Part shown: in pieces, positions 9,329 to 19,750 of the stretch
Position numbering within the stretch: the stretch's first letter is position 1
Layout: each line of letters starts with the position of its first letter
NCBI GenBank assembly: GCA_964035575.1
Contig: OZ037887.1
Span: 1,054,001 to 1,118,000, forward strand
From: Rhynchopus sp. YZ270_cl-10
Lineage: Eukaryota > Euglenozoa > Diplonemea > Diplonemida > Diplonemidae
Reading direction: 5' to 3'
Length of the DNA: 64,000 bases
Program-made: the position numbers and the translations under genes
Notes under the pieces: generated by a model
The model's database searches: none
Seen by the model: only the letters and a program-made list of their open reading frames with translations
Told to the model about the DNA's origin: nothing

Positions 9329-12300
9329 ATGCCTGCAAGCGGGTCGGGGCTTCCCACATTGCTGTCATTACTTCAGCACAGCGACGGAACGGTCTTGGTA
9401 CAGGACGTAGCCTCTGTTGTGGCAACGCTGAACAAGGACAATGAGTTTCTTGATGAGGCAGCGGTGATGGAGTATTTCGGTGGTGCAATGCAGGTCGGGG
9501 GAGGGGAGTTCACCACGACCATGGAGCCACATGAGGAGCTGGTCACTTTGTCTAAGCTTGCAAAGTATGAAGCCGCCTTCCGTCTTTTTGACAACGGAAA
9601 CAACACGATTCTGCCTCTCGACGCAAAAGCCCTGATTCGCATCTTAGGCGGCACAGCCAACCCCGGTGCCACCCGCAACTCAACCCTCAACGCGCGAGAC
9701 GACTTTGACCCAATGAGCTTCTCCGACTTCATCCTCTTCACCTCCCTCTCTGACCACCGCCACAACATGCAAAGTGTTGTTGAACTCATCCAAATCCTCA
9801 AACTCGTTGACTCGGACGCCTCTGGGTTGATCTCTCTCGATGAAGCGCACGTTCTTCTGCATTGTTTAGGGTGCACCGAAAGCAAGCCAGAAATCTCTGA
9901 AATGATGGAAAAACTGGAAAATAATAACAATAACAAACCACCCGAGGTCTCATACAGCGGGTTCGTTCGGGTCCTCGCTGCGGTGAGCGGTGGCTGTAAT
10001 TTACAGACTTTACTTGATACATTTACTGTTTTCAAGCTCTTCGATCAGTCTGGTGATGGTGTGGTGACGGTAAAGGAGTTGGCAAATGTGTTTCGTGCGT
10101 TAGGGAAAAAGCCGACCCCGGAGTATCTAAACTCGATGATGCAGACTATCGACACCAACAGCGACGGGGTCATTGTCTTCAGCGAGTTTTTGTCGCTTAT
10201 CGCAGGCCAGATCGACACCTCGATGGAGGAGCAGAAGGTCAAGCAGCGCCTATACCAGGCGTCTCTCTGCGGGGAGTGCCAGGCTACGCCGGCTACACTG
10301 GACTGCACGGAATGCCATGAGTCGTACTGCAAGGAGTGCTGCACCTCTGTTCACTCAAGGGGCCGCCGGAAACATCACTGCGCCTTCGTCAACATCAAAG
10401 TATGTGGTGAATGCGGCATTATCGCTGCCACCACCGAATGCTCTGAATGCACAGAATTCTTTTGCGACGCCTGCAGCGCCGCAGTCCATGAACGCGGTCG
10501 CCGCAAGCTTCACACCCAACTCCGAGAGCTCGACTCAAGAAAATTCCGTGCCATCGAATACGATGCCTCAAACGGCTTTGGCCTCCACGTCATACACGAC
10601 CTGTCTATAGCAAGGTTCGGCCGTGAAAATGCAATGCAACTAACAGCAGAAGACTTTCCACCCTACATGCGAGAGGCCTTCACCTACATGGAGGATACGG
10701 TGCAGATCTGCCAGGAGCATAATGCGCTGTTCATCGACACCGTATACACACAGCAGGAAATCTCGGAGGTAAGAGAAGTTCCGTCCATCAGCCTCGGCAT
10801 TGACGGCGCGGAGCGGCACAACTTTGAGCAAAAAAACCTTCGCAGACGCGAGCTCGACAAACTCGACCAGGTAGAAGGCCATGCTCCAAAACTGTTCACC
10901 TGGGCACGCCCAAGCCAGGTCTACAAAACCCCATTTCTCTTCACCAGCGGGAATCCAATTCTCGGCGACTGGCCGGTGTGCCTCCCACGCCCCACAACAT
11001 TAATCCCCAACCTCGTAAAATACATTCCCGGCAGCTACAACGACGCGTGGCTTGTCCTCTGCATCAGTATGATCGCTGTCAACAAAGACCTCTTCTCGAA
11101 CCTCATCGTCGGTACCGACTTCGTCTCTCACGGGATCTACTCCTTTCAGTTCTTCAATGTTGAGCGCAATGCCTGGGAGGTTGTCGTGATCGACAGCTAT
11201 GTACCCCTCATGCTCGACACAGACCAGAAGCAGGCCCCAAAAGGGGGCACCTCCACAACCACTGCGGAACTGTTACCTGAATTTGGTCGGGTCGAAGAAG
11301 CGGGCTCTCTGTGGCTGATATACATTATGAAGTCGTACGCGAAGTTCCGTGGTTCCTATTCGTACCTTCATAGTGGTTGTGTGCCTCGTGCATTGGTGGA
11401 GCTCTCAGGGGGTGAAGTATTGTCTGAGAGGTGGAATTCCAAGAGGATAAACACAGAGACAACAGCGATTGTGTGGTGGAAGCTTAACATTGCGACCCGC
11501 TTGAATCTGTTGGTTGCGTGCTTCAACATCCCGAACTCGGTAGAGCATTCACAGCTTGACGAGATTGATGTGGAAGAGGACAACATCGCATGGGGCTGCG
11601 GCGAGCACGTTGTCCTCACCGTTGATGTCACACCAATGATGACTGCAGACATAACCGGATCTCGCAAAGTCGGTGGACTCAAATTCATTAAACTACGCAA
11701 TCTTTACGGCAAATCCTCGGTCGAAGGATCCTGGGATTGGGGCCCAGAATCCACCAAATGGAGCCACAAACGGGTACGAAACACTCTAAACCACAAACGC
11801 GTGAATGAGTGTTTACAATGGGTAGATGTACGCGACTTTGTCCTGCACTATAACACTTTGGTCACCTTGGTGAACACTCCGGGGTCTTCTCATACGTTTT
11901 TTTCGTGTTTGGAACCATGCTCTAGTGGGAAGACTGCTTGCAATGCACAACAATACCTTTTGTGTTTGAGCAGGCCTGGAGAAGATGGCGACAACCTGGC
12001 AGCAGCACTACCTTCACAGGACGACGTTGATGAAGAACTATACGACGCACCGGACTTCCGCGAGGCAGATGAATCAAGCGACGAGGACTTCTGCGACCAA
12101 AACACCTTTGACCATTCGGACCCTCAAAAGTCCCGCTACGCCGCCTCCAAGGTCAAAACCGGCTACCCTCACCCCGGGGGTGCAAACCAAGCAGAAAAAA
12201 AAGGATTTCTCATTAAACTCTTCCTCTCCCAACCCTCTTTGGGATGTCTTTCCGATGGTCCTGTCAAAAATAGCAATCTTTCCGTTAAGGTCTTCCGCCT

Positions 12301-12730
12301 TCTCGGAAAAGGGGTACAAGCTGCAGAGCAGGTACAAGGTGATGATGATGTGGTGGAGGATGCGTACAAATGGCCGACCTACAATATGATGCAGACGGAG
12401 ATCCTCCCGGTGAACGAGCCGAGCGCAAATCAAGAGAAGCTGCGTGAGTTGAACGCCTTGGAAACGCTGCAAAGCTTCACTGTAGCGCAGCCAGGGTTCT
12501 ACGCTGTGGTCGTGGAGCAAGCGCACCATGGGGATACAGCGAACTACTGCATCGCGCTCTCTGGCAAGGAGATATCACCCATCGAAACCACCGGGCTGTC
12601 GCTCTCCTGCGAGCCTGTGGGGTCCTTCTTCGACCCAAAGTACCGTTTGGATAAGTTCAGTGACAGAGGTTCCCAGAGTTGCTCTTCCTTAGGGCGAGCT
12701 ACGAGTAGGGCAACTATTGTTCTTCACTGA
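9329..12730 (+). CDS. Calpain-like protein with EF-hands and B-box zinc fingers, catalytic Cys replaced
   Basis: The product has 1133 residues from the ATG at 9329; an in-frame ATG at 9239 lies in a dispersed repeat and before an AG acceptor, so it is disfavoured. Order of domains: an N-terminal calmodulin-like region (residues about 85-290) with EF-hand loops DSDASGLISLDE, DQSGDGVVTVKE and DTNSDGVIVFSE; two B-box-like zinc modules (about 314-350 and 358-395, CGEC-type starts); then a calpain CysPc-like core. At the usual active site GDCW the sequence reads NDAW (about residue 571), so the Cys is Ala. A His (GEHVV, about 760) and an Asn (RNLYG, about 790) remain. Kinetoplastids have many such inactive calpain-like proteins, often tied to membranes or cytoskeleton. 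This one is probably a calcium-responsive scaffold rather than a protease. Confidence 0.8.
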   Translation: MPASGSGLPTLLSLLQHSDGTVLVQDVASVVATLNKDNEFLDEAAVMEYFGGAMQVGGGEFTTTMEPHEELVTLSKLAKYEAAFRLFDNGNNTILPLDAKALIRILGGTANPGATRNSTLNARDDFDPMSFSDFILFTSLSDHRHNMQSVVELIQILKLVDSDASGLISLDEAHVLLHCLGCTESKPEISEMMEKLENNNNNKPPEVSYSGFVRVLAAVSGGCNLQTLLDTFTVFKLFDQSGDGVVTVKELANVFRALGKKPTPEYLNSMMQTIDTNSDGVIVFSEFLSLIAGQIDTSMEEQKVKQRLYQASLCGECQATPATLDCTECHESYCKECCTSVHSRGRRKHHCAFVNIKVCGECGIIAATTECSECTEFFCDACSAAVHERGRRKLHTQLRELDSRKFRAIEYDASNGFGLHVIHDLSIARFGRENAMQLTAEDFPPYMREAFTYMEDTVQICQEHNALFIDTVYTQQEISEVREVPSISLGIDGAERHNFEQKNLRRRELDKLDQVEGHAPKLFTWARPSQVYKTPFLFTSGNPILGDWPVCLPRPTTLIPNLVKYIPGSYNDAWLVLCISMIAVNKDLFSNLIVGTDFVSHGIYSFQFFNVERNAWEVVVIDSYVPLMLDTDQKQAPKGGTSTTTAELLPEFGRVEEAGSLWLIYIMKSYAKFRGSYSYLHSGCVPRALVELSGGEVLSERWNSKRINTETTAIVWWKLNIATRLNLLVACFNIPNSVEHSQLDEIDVEEDNIAWGCGEHVVLTVDVTPMMTADITGSRKVGGLKFIKLRNLYGKSSVEGSWDWGPESTKWSHKRVRNTLNHKRVNECLQWVDVRDFVLHYNTLVTLVNTPGSSHTFFSCLEPCSSGKTACNAQQYLLCLSRPGEDGDNLAAALPSQDDVDEELYDAPDFREADESSDEDFCDQNTFDHSDPQKSRYAASKVKTGYPHPGGANQAEKKGFLIKLFLSQPSLGCLSDGPVKNSNLSVKVFRLLGKGVQAAEQVQGDDDVVEDAYKWPTYNMMQTEILPVNEPSANQEKLRELNALETLQSFTVAQPGFYAVVVEQAHHGDTANYCIALSGKEISPIETTGLSLSCEPVGSFFDPKYRLDKFSDRGSQSCSSLGRATSRATIVLH

Positions 12731-13098
12731 AGGGGAGGAGGAGGAGGAGGAGGAGGAGGGGGAGGGGGTGTTGGGTATTAAGATTTGTGTTTTTTTTTTG
12801 TTAGGGGAGCGCACTTCTGTGGGTCCCCAAATAACATTTTGTTTTTATTTTTTTCCAATCGGACCCTACATCAGTAGGCTTGTTTGACTAAGTAGGGTTC
12901 ATCATTGCCAGAATTTTTTTTTTTGTTTTTACACTAACAGCAAAGGGGGGGTTTTTCCAAAAGATAAATTCGAAATGTTGTTTATCCTCCCTATTTTTTT
13001 TTTTTGCTCTTTTTTTACACTCAAAAACAACCCTCCTAATACCTCTTATTCAAGGTCGGGGATATTTTCCTCGAAGACCAATAAAAAACGCACAACAA
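12731..13098. other. Intergenic with GGA tract and weak repeat copies
   Basis: No gene seen. A (GGA)n homopurine tract lies at 12733-12768. CCAATCGGACCCTACATCAG at about 12857-12876 resembles a segment at 44.81 kb, and ACTAAGTAGGGTTCATCATT just after it is a diverged relative of the hairpin repeats. Confidence 0.45.
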
Positions 13099-16000
13099 AT
13101 GAGTAGCAACGACACCCGCGAGCCTAGCGAGGCTAGCGACGCGCCCGCTTCTTCCCCCGCTACCTGCAGCACACACGATGCTGAGGCCGAGGCGGACGCA
13201 GCCTCCCACGCACCGACTATCGAGGAGCGTGTGAGCACCTTGGAAACGCATGTCGGGCTGCTGGAGAAGACGATTGATAGTGTGTCCCACGCGTCGCATA
13301 CGCCGCAGCACCATACTCCAGCAACCCCTGCGCAGAGTCCGCCTTTGGGGCGCAGCCCTTCGCTTCCGGTCACTCCGTTGCCTGAGGCGAGCCCTGCAAG
13401 CGATGATACAACGCCTGAGGTGCAGGAAACCCATAAGGTGCAGTTCACCCCAGAGGTGGTGACTGATGTGCGAGTGGGGTTGAATTTTTCGTCGTCGAGG
13501 ACGTCTTCTTCTTCGCCTCCTGGGTTGCCTGCACGGAGCACCTCGAAACCGCGCAGAAGACCACCACCACCACCACCACCTTCCACCACAGCAGCCACCC
13601 CAGTGTCAGCAGCGTTCACCTCTCCAGTTAGCATGGTCCCGCCTTCACCGGATCACACAACGCTGTCAGCAACGATCCCGCTGATGAGTTTTGATGAGGT
13701 CAGCCAGGGGGCAAGCAATGTATCGCCAACAAGGAGGCATCCTGGGCAGACGTCTCCTGCAATGAGTGCACGGTCTGTTCCTGATGAGGAAGAGTTGGCG
13801 GAGAGCTGGAGGGTAACAGAACGGTGTCAAAAGGCGTTGAGTTTGAGTCGAAGTGAGTATGATGTTGTGAAGACAGATCTGCAGCTGTTGCGGCAGGAGT
13901 TGCGTCTCGCGAAGCGTGCGTTAGCGACGCAAACCGATCTAACCCGCACCAGAGAGCACACCATAGCGCAACTTCAAGAGCGAGCGCGCGAAGCTGCCCT
14001 CACAAATTCCCAACGTGATGATAGTAGCCGTAGCTCGACCCCGACAGCCACCCCTTCTCCATCCCTTCTTGCAAACCAATCTGCGGTCGTCTCACTCCGA
14101 GCGGAGCTGCTTCGCGCCTCACAGCAAAACAAAGAGCTGCACCGTTCTCTCGCAGAAAAAACGGATGAAATAACTATCCTAAATCGGAGGCTTGAAAGCC
14201 GCAACCCTGAAGGGGTGGAAAGCCATTGGAGACAACGATGTGACACGCTTTTGGAGGTAGAACGATCGAAGAGCCAGGACATAAGAAAGGAATTAAACGC
14301 GGTGCTTGCACGCAACGAAAAGATTCACATCGAGCATGCAGCGCTGTTACAACAGGAGGCCCTACAAAACAAAGAGCTGCACCGTTCTCTTGCAGAGAAA
14401 ACGGATGAAATAGCTACACTGAATCGGAGGCTTGAAATACGCAACCCTGAAGGGGTGGAAAGCCATTGGAGGCAACGATGTGAAACGCTTTTGGAGGTAG
14501 AACGATCGAAGAGCCAGGACATCGTAAAGGAGCTAAGCGCAGTGATTGCACGCAACGAAAAGCTTCAGATAGAGAATGCGGCGCTTATACGACAGGACGC
14601 TGAGAGGGCACGCTTGGTTGACACAGAATCGAAGACTTTGGCACAACAGAGCAATACCTATGCAAGCCAATTGGCCGCTGCTGAAGCCCGAGCTTCCGAG
14701 GCTGAGGCGGCATATGCGCGCGATACCTCCGAACTTCGCAATCGATTAGAAAAACACCGTCACGCCGAAGCAGAAGAAGCAGAAAAACGGACACGACTCT
14801 TCCACACTACACAAAGCCTTGTAGACAAAGCGAAGGGCGACGAACAACACATTGCGAACCTCGAATCGGCACTGCAACAACGTGAAGACCGCGAGGTGAC
14901 TACACTAGCAGATCTCCGTGTGGAGCATGCCGCTGAAATTGCACGACTAAAAGCTGTTCTCCTCCGTGCAGAAAACACGATCGAAGCGCACGAAGCTAGC
15001 CGTCCATCTTGCCACGCATCGACCATGACGAGGGAAGACCATGAAGGATACACTTCGCTTGAAAAAACGTTGTCGCATAAGCAGATGTGCATGGATGAGT
15101 GTGTCAAAGAAAACAATACATTGATAGTAAGATTGAGGAGTGTCCAGGATGAGCTGGAGGAGGTGAAGGTCAAGCTAGAGGATGTGGAGGCAGAGAGTGC
15201 GGACAAACAAATCATCTTGCAGATGGAAAAAAATGAGCTGCAAAACAAAATTTTGTTTCTCGAGTCGTCCTCTGGCGGCAACACCGCAGTGAACACTACT
15301 CCGTTGTCCACAGAGCTTTTCCCGTCTCCTCCACCACAGATGATCCAGCATCGAACACCAGAAAGACTGGACCCGCGGATCTCAGAAGATAAAGAAAAAA
15401 TCAAGCGCTTAGAGCAACAGGTCGCAGATTTAGAGAGTGCGGGGCTGTTAACGGGAAAACACATAAAAGAGTCAATCAACCATTCGTTAGGGCATCATTC
15501 AAGAGATCAAAGGGTGGACGTAGCTGGGCTGTATGATACTATATGTTTATTGGATAAGAGAAACAGGGATTTGGAGGGGAGATTAAACAGTACTGTGGCA
15601 AATGCTCAGAAGAGTACTCAGGAGTTAAAGGCGGCTGAGGCGCAGATCCAACACTTGTCAGAAGAGAACAGCCATTTGAGTCGTCAAACCGAGGAAAGAG
15701 AAAGGGAATTGAAGGAACTCCACCAGGCCACGTCCCCCCCACGCCTTACAGTCTCCACTCCCATTGCGTCACCTCAAGAACCTCCAGAAGAAGAGACAGT
15801 CGCATCCCCTTCACACATCAACTTATTCGTCAAAAGACTGACCATAGGAAAGGAGGAAGCATCCGGTCTTGCGGACCCGAAGGTGCGTGATAAAATTCTT
15901 GCGTTGGCGGAGCAGATTCGTGATGAGAGTAGCGAGATGACCGCTGAGGATATTCAAAAGGAAACAAGCGGTGTGAGTGAAGATGATGTGGTTTCACTTA

Positions 16001-16302
16001 AGAAGCAGCTTCAACAAGGGGCGCATCAAAGCCAGCAGAGGGACGCAGTGCTGGCGAAGCTGAAGCAGCTGGCGGTATCGAAGATAGGTGGTTTAGAAGG
16101 AGAGTTGAAGCGTCTGCGCAAACAGGTCGCACACCAGGACGCCAAGCTCGACGCCTCGCAGCTCTCGGCAGCTCGGTACAAGGCCTCCGCAGAGCAGCTG
16201 CAAAGTGAGCTCAAAGGGAGGCGAACAGCAGAACTCTATCAGCACCATACACGTTCGTCGATGCCTTCTCCGCGTCTCAGCCTCAGATCGAATATGCACT
16301 AA
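13099..16302 (+). CDS. Large coiled-coil protein with internal tandem duplication
   Basis: The product has 1067 residues. Residues 1-240 are Ser/Pro/Thr-rich and probably disordered, with a proline run near 155-162. From about residue 245 to the end it is mainly heptad-type coiled coil rich in Glu, Gln, Lys and Leu. Two 80-residue tandem copies (14121-14360 and 14361-14600) share segments such as NKELHRSLAEKTDEI and VESHWRQRC, an exact 240-bp duplication that keeps the heptad register. The C-terminus ends in a basic Ser/Arg tail. It is probably a cytoskeletal, basal-body or Golgi-type structural protein. No named family is recognised, and coiled coils give poor evidence of homology. Confidence 0.75.
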   Translation: MSSNDTREPSEASDAPASSPATCSTHDAEAEADAASHAPTIEERVSTLETHVGLLEKTIDSVSHASHTPQHHTPATPAQSPPLGRSPSLPVTPLPEASPASDDTTPEVQETHKVQFTPEVVTDVRVGLNFSSSRTSSSSPPGLPARSTSKPRRRPPPPPPPSTTAATPVSAAFTSPVSMVPPSPDHTTLSATIPLMSFDEVSQGASNVSPTRRHPGQTSPAMSARSVPDEEELAESWRVTERCQKALSLSRSEYDVVKTDLQLLRQELRLAKRALATQTDLTRTREHTIAQLQERAREAALTNSQRDDSSRSSTPTATPSPSLLANQSAVVSLRAELLRASQQNKELHRSLAEKTDEITILNRRLESRNPEGVESHWRQRCDTLLEVERSKSQDIRKELNAVLARNEKIHIEHAALLQQEALQNKELHRSLAEKTDEIATLNRRLEIRNPEGVESHWRQRCETLLEVERSKSQDIVKELSAVIARNEKLQIENAALIRQDAERARLVDTESKTLAQQSNTYASQLAAAEARASEAEAAYARDTSELRNRLEKHRHAEAEEAEKRTRLFHTTQSLVDKAKGDEQHIANLESALQQREDREVTTLADLRVEHAAEIARLKAVLLRAENTIEAHEASRPSCHASTMTREDHEGYTSLEKTLSHKQMCMDECVKENNTLIVRLRSVQDELEEVKVKLEDVEAESADKQIILQMEKNELQNKILFLESSSGGNTAVNTTPLSTELFPSPPPQMIQHRTPERLDPRISEDKEKIKRLEQQVADLESAGLLTGKHIKESINHSLGHHSRDQRVDVAGLYDTICLLDKRNRDLEGRLNSTVANAQKSTQELKAAEAQIQHLSEENSHLSRQTEERERELKELHQATSPPRLTVSTPIASPQEPPEEETVASPSHINLFVKRLTIGKEEASGLADPKVRDKILALAEQIRDESSEMTAEDIQKETSGVSEDDVVSLKKQLQQGAHQSQQRDAVLAKLKQLAVSKIGGLEGELKRLRKQVAHQDAKLDASQLSAARYKASAEQLQSELKGRRTAELYQHHTRSSMPSPRLSLRSNMH
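14121..14600 (+). repeat. Two 240-bp tandem units within the coiled-coil gene
   Basis: AACAAAGAGCTGCACCGTTC occurs in both units with an exact 240-bp offset, as do the segments for VESHWRQRC and EVERSKSQDI. Differences are scattered, giving a duplication of moderate age. Confidence 0.85.
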
Positions 16303-16381
16303 GATATGAGGGGAATAATGAGGCGAAAAACTGTAAAATAAATGAATGAATAAATGAGCATTTTGCTACGTACATTGAAGT

Positions 16382-16654
16382 CCCCCGAGAGTTTCAGAGA
16401 GTTCATAATTTAGCGATGCATCGCGATTTTTTCTCCCTAGTTTTCGACAGCGAAACATTCCCTAACGTTTCCCATGTATTAAAAACGCGAAACCAATATG
16501 ACAAATAGGTAGGGTTCCGTGCATATCATAGAACCCGGCGCCTTGTGTGTCCTCCCAAAAACTAAAAGCGTGAAGTTTTGGAAGGAAAAATTAAATAAAT
16601 CTCCAAAACTCTCTAAAACACCATTGGAGAAAGTCTCTGAGACTCTCTGGGGGG
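16382..16654. mobile_element. Candidate MITE
   Basis: Imperfect terminal inverted repeats of about 20 bp bound the stretch. Target duplications are not clear and there is no coding capacity. This could be a chance inverted repeat. Confidence 0.35.
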
Positions 16655-17054
16655 TTCAATGTGTCGTATTAGGACTTAGAAAAATGCGTTCCTTTGTTGT
16701 TTTTTTTTTTTTTGTAAGGGTTATGGGAATGAAATGGGGTGAGAGGTAGGGGCTCTCTTTTTGTATTTTTTTTGCATTTTCAACTGCACTCTTTTATTTT
16801 AACATTCCCTCTCAGTGATTCATTTTGTTGACACAAGGGGGTTGTGCTGTAGTTTCTTTTTGGCCTCAAAGAGGTTTCCTCTTAACGGCCCAGGTAGTCA
16901 GTGGGAAGCGTATTGTGAGTTAAAAAATGTCAACACAGAATATTCATTACACTTTACGCTGTGCATTCATCTTCAATTTCTTTTCCATTTTTTTTGTACA
17001 AGAACCTTGTCGTTTGCTTTATATATTTATAGTCAGATGTATGTGTGAGCAGCT

Positions 17055-17092
17055 CGATGTGTGCGAGAGAGACACATTTCATCTTTCAATGT
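17055..17092 (+). repeat. Covarying hairpin repeat, GTG/CAC stem type
   Basis: GATGTGTGCGAGAGAGACAC followed by ATTTCATCTTTCAATG has the same stem, GAGAG loop and TTCATCTT flank as the copy at 1074. Confidence 0.55.
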
Positions 17093-17663
17093 TTTTTTTA
17101 AATGAGGGGGAGTACATGTTACCTTGTTTACAAAGAAGTGCACCTACCTATTAACTTGCAAAGCTACTACAGTGAAATACAATACAACACAAACAGAGTA
17201 GCAAAAATAAAAAGCAAAAAACAAACAAACTTTCAATACACTTTAATGCTTGCTATTTGTTCAAGTGGTAAGTGTATGGATTTGTATTAAAAAAAGGGTA
17301 GAATAGGGTACATGTGAGACACAAAAAAACGGACGACAAAAACGTGCCAGAGGAGGACCTGCACATAATAAACTTTTGAAAATAAAATAGAATCAAAACT
17401 TTTCCCTTGGCACCCTCCTCAACAACCTCATACAACTGCCCCAGGATTTCCTATTTTTTTTTCCCCGCGACAAACCGCAAAACCAGGTTTTTTTGCGGTT
17501 TTAAAACCTAGCAAAAGCCCTGCCTGCTCCTCCTTTTTTTCCAAGTAAAAATTATTTTACGGCTGTGCCCTTTGCAAAAATCTCGAAAAATCCACTATTC
17601 CCTCCCTTCCCAACCTCCACACCACACACGAAGCCAGAAATACACCCTCACACACAGTGCACA

Positions 17664-19382
17664 ATGGGCTGTCTCGAGCGTGCACTGTCGCTTGACGGGA
17701 CACTGGACACGCAAAGCAGACATAAACGGAAGCTATGCTTTATTTTTAGCTGTGTGTCCCTGGCAAGCTCGTGTGTCTTCTTCCTGATAGATGTGGCATC
17801 CTTCCGTGGGAGCTACGTCCTCACGGCAAGTGTTTCCTGCACCCTGCTTATCAGCTTCTGTTGTATGCTAGTCATTCTGTTAAAGTACGAACTGACCACG
17901 CTCGTCATGGTGTCAGCCGCCGGACTGTTATCTGTGGTGATACTGGTCTGCGACCTGAGTGTGCGCACTGAGTATGGATACGCCTGGCCAATGATGGTGC
18001 TTTTAGTGGACTATCTCCTGGTAATGCAGGTGCCCACACGGTACAGCACAGCTACCGTGGTGTGCACACTGGTGTATTTGTTTGTTATTGCTGCAGAAGA
18101 AACGTGGAGGTTTGGTCTGCTCGACATGCCTGGGCTCATGCCTCAAGAACATCGACGTTCCTTCGTGGGTAGCATGGGTGACTGTGATGTGCTGCCGTGT
18201 AAGCAGAAGAAAGCTGTGGCGGAGTTTATGACTGCAGCTTCAGTCTTCGTCTTTGACTTCATCGCAACGCGTGGCTTTGCACGTGGTCTCCTGAAGGAGC
18301 AGACATCAATGCAACGCACAATCGCGACAGTGCAGGACATCGCCTCGCTCCTTGCTGGTTACGACGTGGAGAAGGTGGCGGAGCTGCTGGAGGTGCACGG
18401 TGGTGAGCTGCCTGAGGGGATGACGACAGCAATGCGGAAGTTGGAGCAGAACCTGCGTGTGTACAAGGCGTACCTCCCGCAGACGTGTCTGCCGTTTGAG
18501 GACGAGAAGGACCAATGTGTGGAACCTAGTGGTGAGCAGGATGGCACTGACAGTGACGAGGAAAGCACAGTGTCAGCAGCAACATCGAGCACGTCTGCTG
18601 CAGTGCGACGCACTTCCTTCTGTGCACAGCCTCTCCTGCTCTCATCCACAAAGGCAACACTGCTGACACTGAACATCAAAGACACCCTGCACCGCCTGGA
18701 GGAGGACAGTGCACGCTTCTCCGACCTCTTCACAACTGTTCTTCTGAAGACCCTGCAGGCAACAGACAGCAGACGTGGGATGGTGGACGTCTTTGTTGGG
18801 GACAGGATCCACTGCTCGTTCAACACGTCGAAGCAGTGTGCGTCGCACGCAACCTCAGCACTGCACGCAGCAAGCATGCTCATGAGAGCTGGCCTGGCAG
18901 CCTCTGTGAACGTGGGTGTTGCAATGGGGACAGTGCTGCGTGGTGACATGGGTTGTGATGTGATGCGCCGCTTCAGCATGGTGGGGACACTTGTGCGCGA
19001 CGTGCACGGGATGGAACGTGCAGGACGTATGCTGGGGTGCGACGTTGTCTGCAACCGTCTTTGCTTCAGCGACGCTGAGTGCGAACACGACCTGCGTCTG
19101 CTTCCGTGCAAGGTGGAGGTTGCTCGAGACTGCGAGGCACAGGTTGTGGCTGAGCTGGTTTCGAAGGAAGAAGAAACCTCATCTGCAGCAGACGAGTGGA
19201 TGTACCAGATAGGCGGGAAGAAGCACTGGGATTTGTACAACACAGTGGTGCGTGGGTACCTGCGTGGTGAGAGTTGTGACACGGACGTTGCGAGGGCGTG
19301 GGTGGAAGCGGGTGGGAGTGGCACACCAGCACACGCAGTTCCTTCCGGGACGTGCAGTGTTGTGTGTTCCTATCTTCGGTAG
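17664..19382 (+). CDS. Six-pass membrane protein with degenerate class III cyclase domain
   Basis: The product has 572 residues from the ATG at 17664. Six hydrophobic segments lie in residues about 18-215, followed by a helix RTIATVQDIASLLAGYDVEK and a linker. Residues about 330-510 resemble a single cyclase homology domain (VFVGDRIHCSF, VNVGVAMGTVLRGDMG) but lack the FTDI-type metal site, so catalysis is unlikely. The membrane half is clearly paralogous to the adenylate cyclase gene at 57.04 kb: both share FGLLD.PGL, LLVMQV and the RTIATVQ helix. The degenerate domain corresponds to the second, inactive domain of that paralogue. It may be a regulatory partner or decoy subunit at a membrane. 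The CDS is GC-rich and intronless. Confidence 0.75.
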   Translation: MGCLERALSLDGTLDTQSRHKRKLCFIFSCVSLASSCVFFLIDVASFRGSYVLTASVSCTLLISFCCMLVILLKYELTTLVMVSAAGLLSVVILVCDLSVRTEYGYAWPMMVLLVDYLLVMQVPTRYSTATVVCTLVYLFVIAAEETWRFGLLDMPGLMPQEHRRSFVGSMGDCDVLPCKQKKAVAEFMTAASVFVFDFIATRGFARGLLKEQTSMQRTIATVQDIASLLAGYDVEKVAELLEVHGGELPEGMTTAMRKLEQNLRVYKAYLPQTCLPFEDEKDQCVEPSGEQDGTDSDEESTVSAATSSTSAAVRRTSFCAQPLLLSSTKATLLTLNIKDTLHRLEEDSARFSDLFTTVLLKTLQATDSRRGMVDVFVGDRIHCSFNTSKQCASHATSALHAASMLMRAGLAASVNVGVAMGTVLRGDMGCDVMRRFSMVGTLVRDVHGMERAGRMLGCDVVCNRLCFSDAECEHDLRLLPCKVEVARDCEAQVVAELVSKEEETSSAADEWMYQIGGKKHWDLYNTVVRGYLRGESCDTDVARAWVEAGGSGTPAHAVPSGTCSVVCSYLR

Positions 19383-19611
19383 TTTTGTTGATTCATCGTG
19401 GCTCAGGCGTGGCTGAGGCGCCCTCGGGAATACTTACCTAGTACGCCGTAGCCACCTCTGAAGTAATAATCCTTTCCACACATCACTGTGTGAGCAGATA
19501 GTATCACGTCGTTCACTCACCCAACCGTGCTGAGAAACACCAGACCTTGGAGGAGAAGGTGTTACACCCTATTTCGACCCCCGGTCCCCAAAATCGACCA
19601 GCCTCAGAAGC

Positions 19612-19660
19612 ATATGGGTCCGTCCGGAAACCCCCCCGTTAAGATTCATCCTTTTGGGTT
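19612..19660 (+). repeat. Repeat also present inverted at 25735-25785
   Basis: ATGGGTCCGTCCGGAAACCC then CCCCGTTAAGATTCATCC is followed by a T/G tract. The reverse complement is at 25735-25785. Outside this segment the two loci differ, so it may be the conserved end of an element family rather than the ends of one insertion. Confidence 0.55.
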
Positions 19661-19750
19661 TTTTTTTGGGTTTTTTTGATTATTTTCCCCACAAAAGTGC
19701 ATCTAAGTGATATTCTGATATAAAAATAGGTTTGGGGGGGGGGGGGGGGT

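Larger units (their letters stand above)
16303..17663. other. Intergenic with candidate small TIR element
   Basis: No gene seen. Imperfect inverted repeats CCCCCGAGAGTTTCAGAGA (16382) and TCTCTGAGACTCTCTGGGGG (16634) bound about 270 bp. A copy of the GTG/CAC hairpin repeat lies at 17055-17092. A/T-rich spacer follows, then a pyrimidine-rich leader before 17664. Confidence 0.45.

Noticed and set aside
18359-19324. A 321-codon minus-strand frame opposite the cyclase-like gene
   Set aside because: It is the complement of a GC-rich CDS; its Ser/Arg/Thr-rich product has no pattern, and the + frame has clear paralogy.
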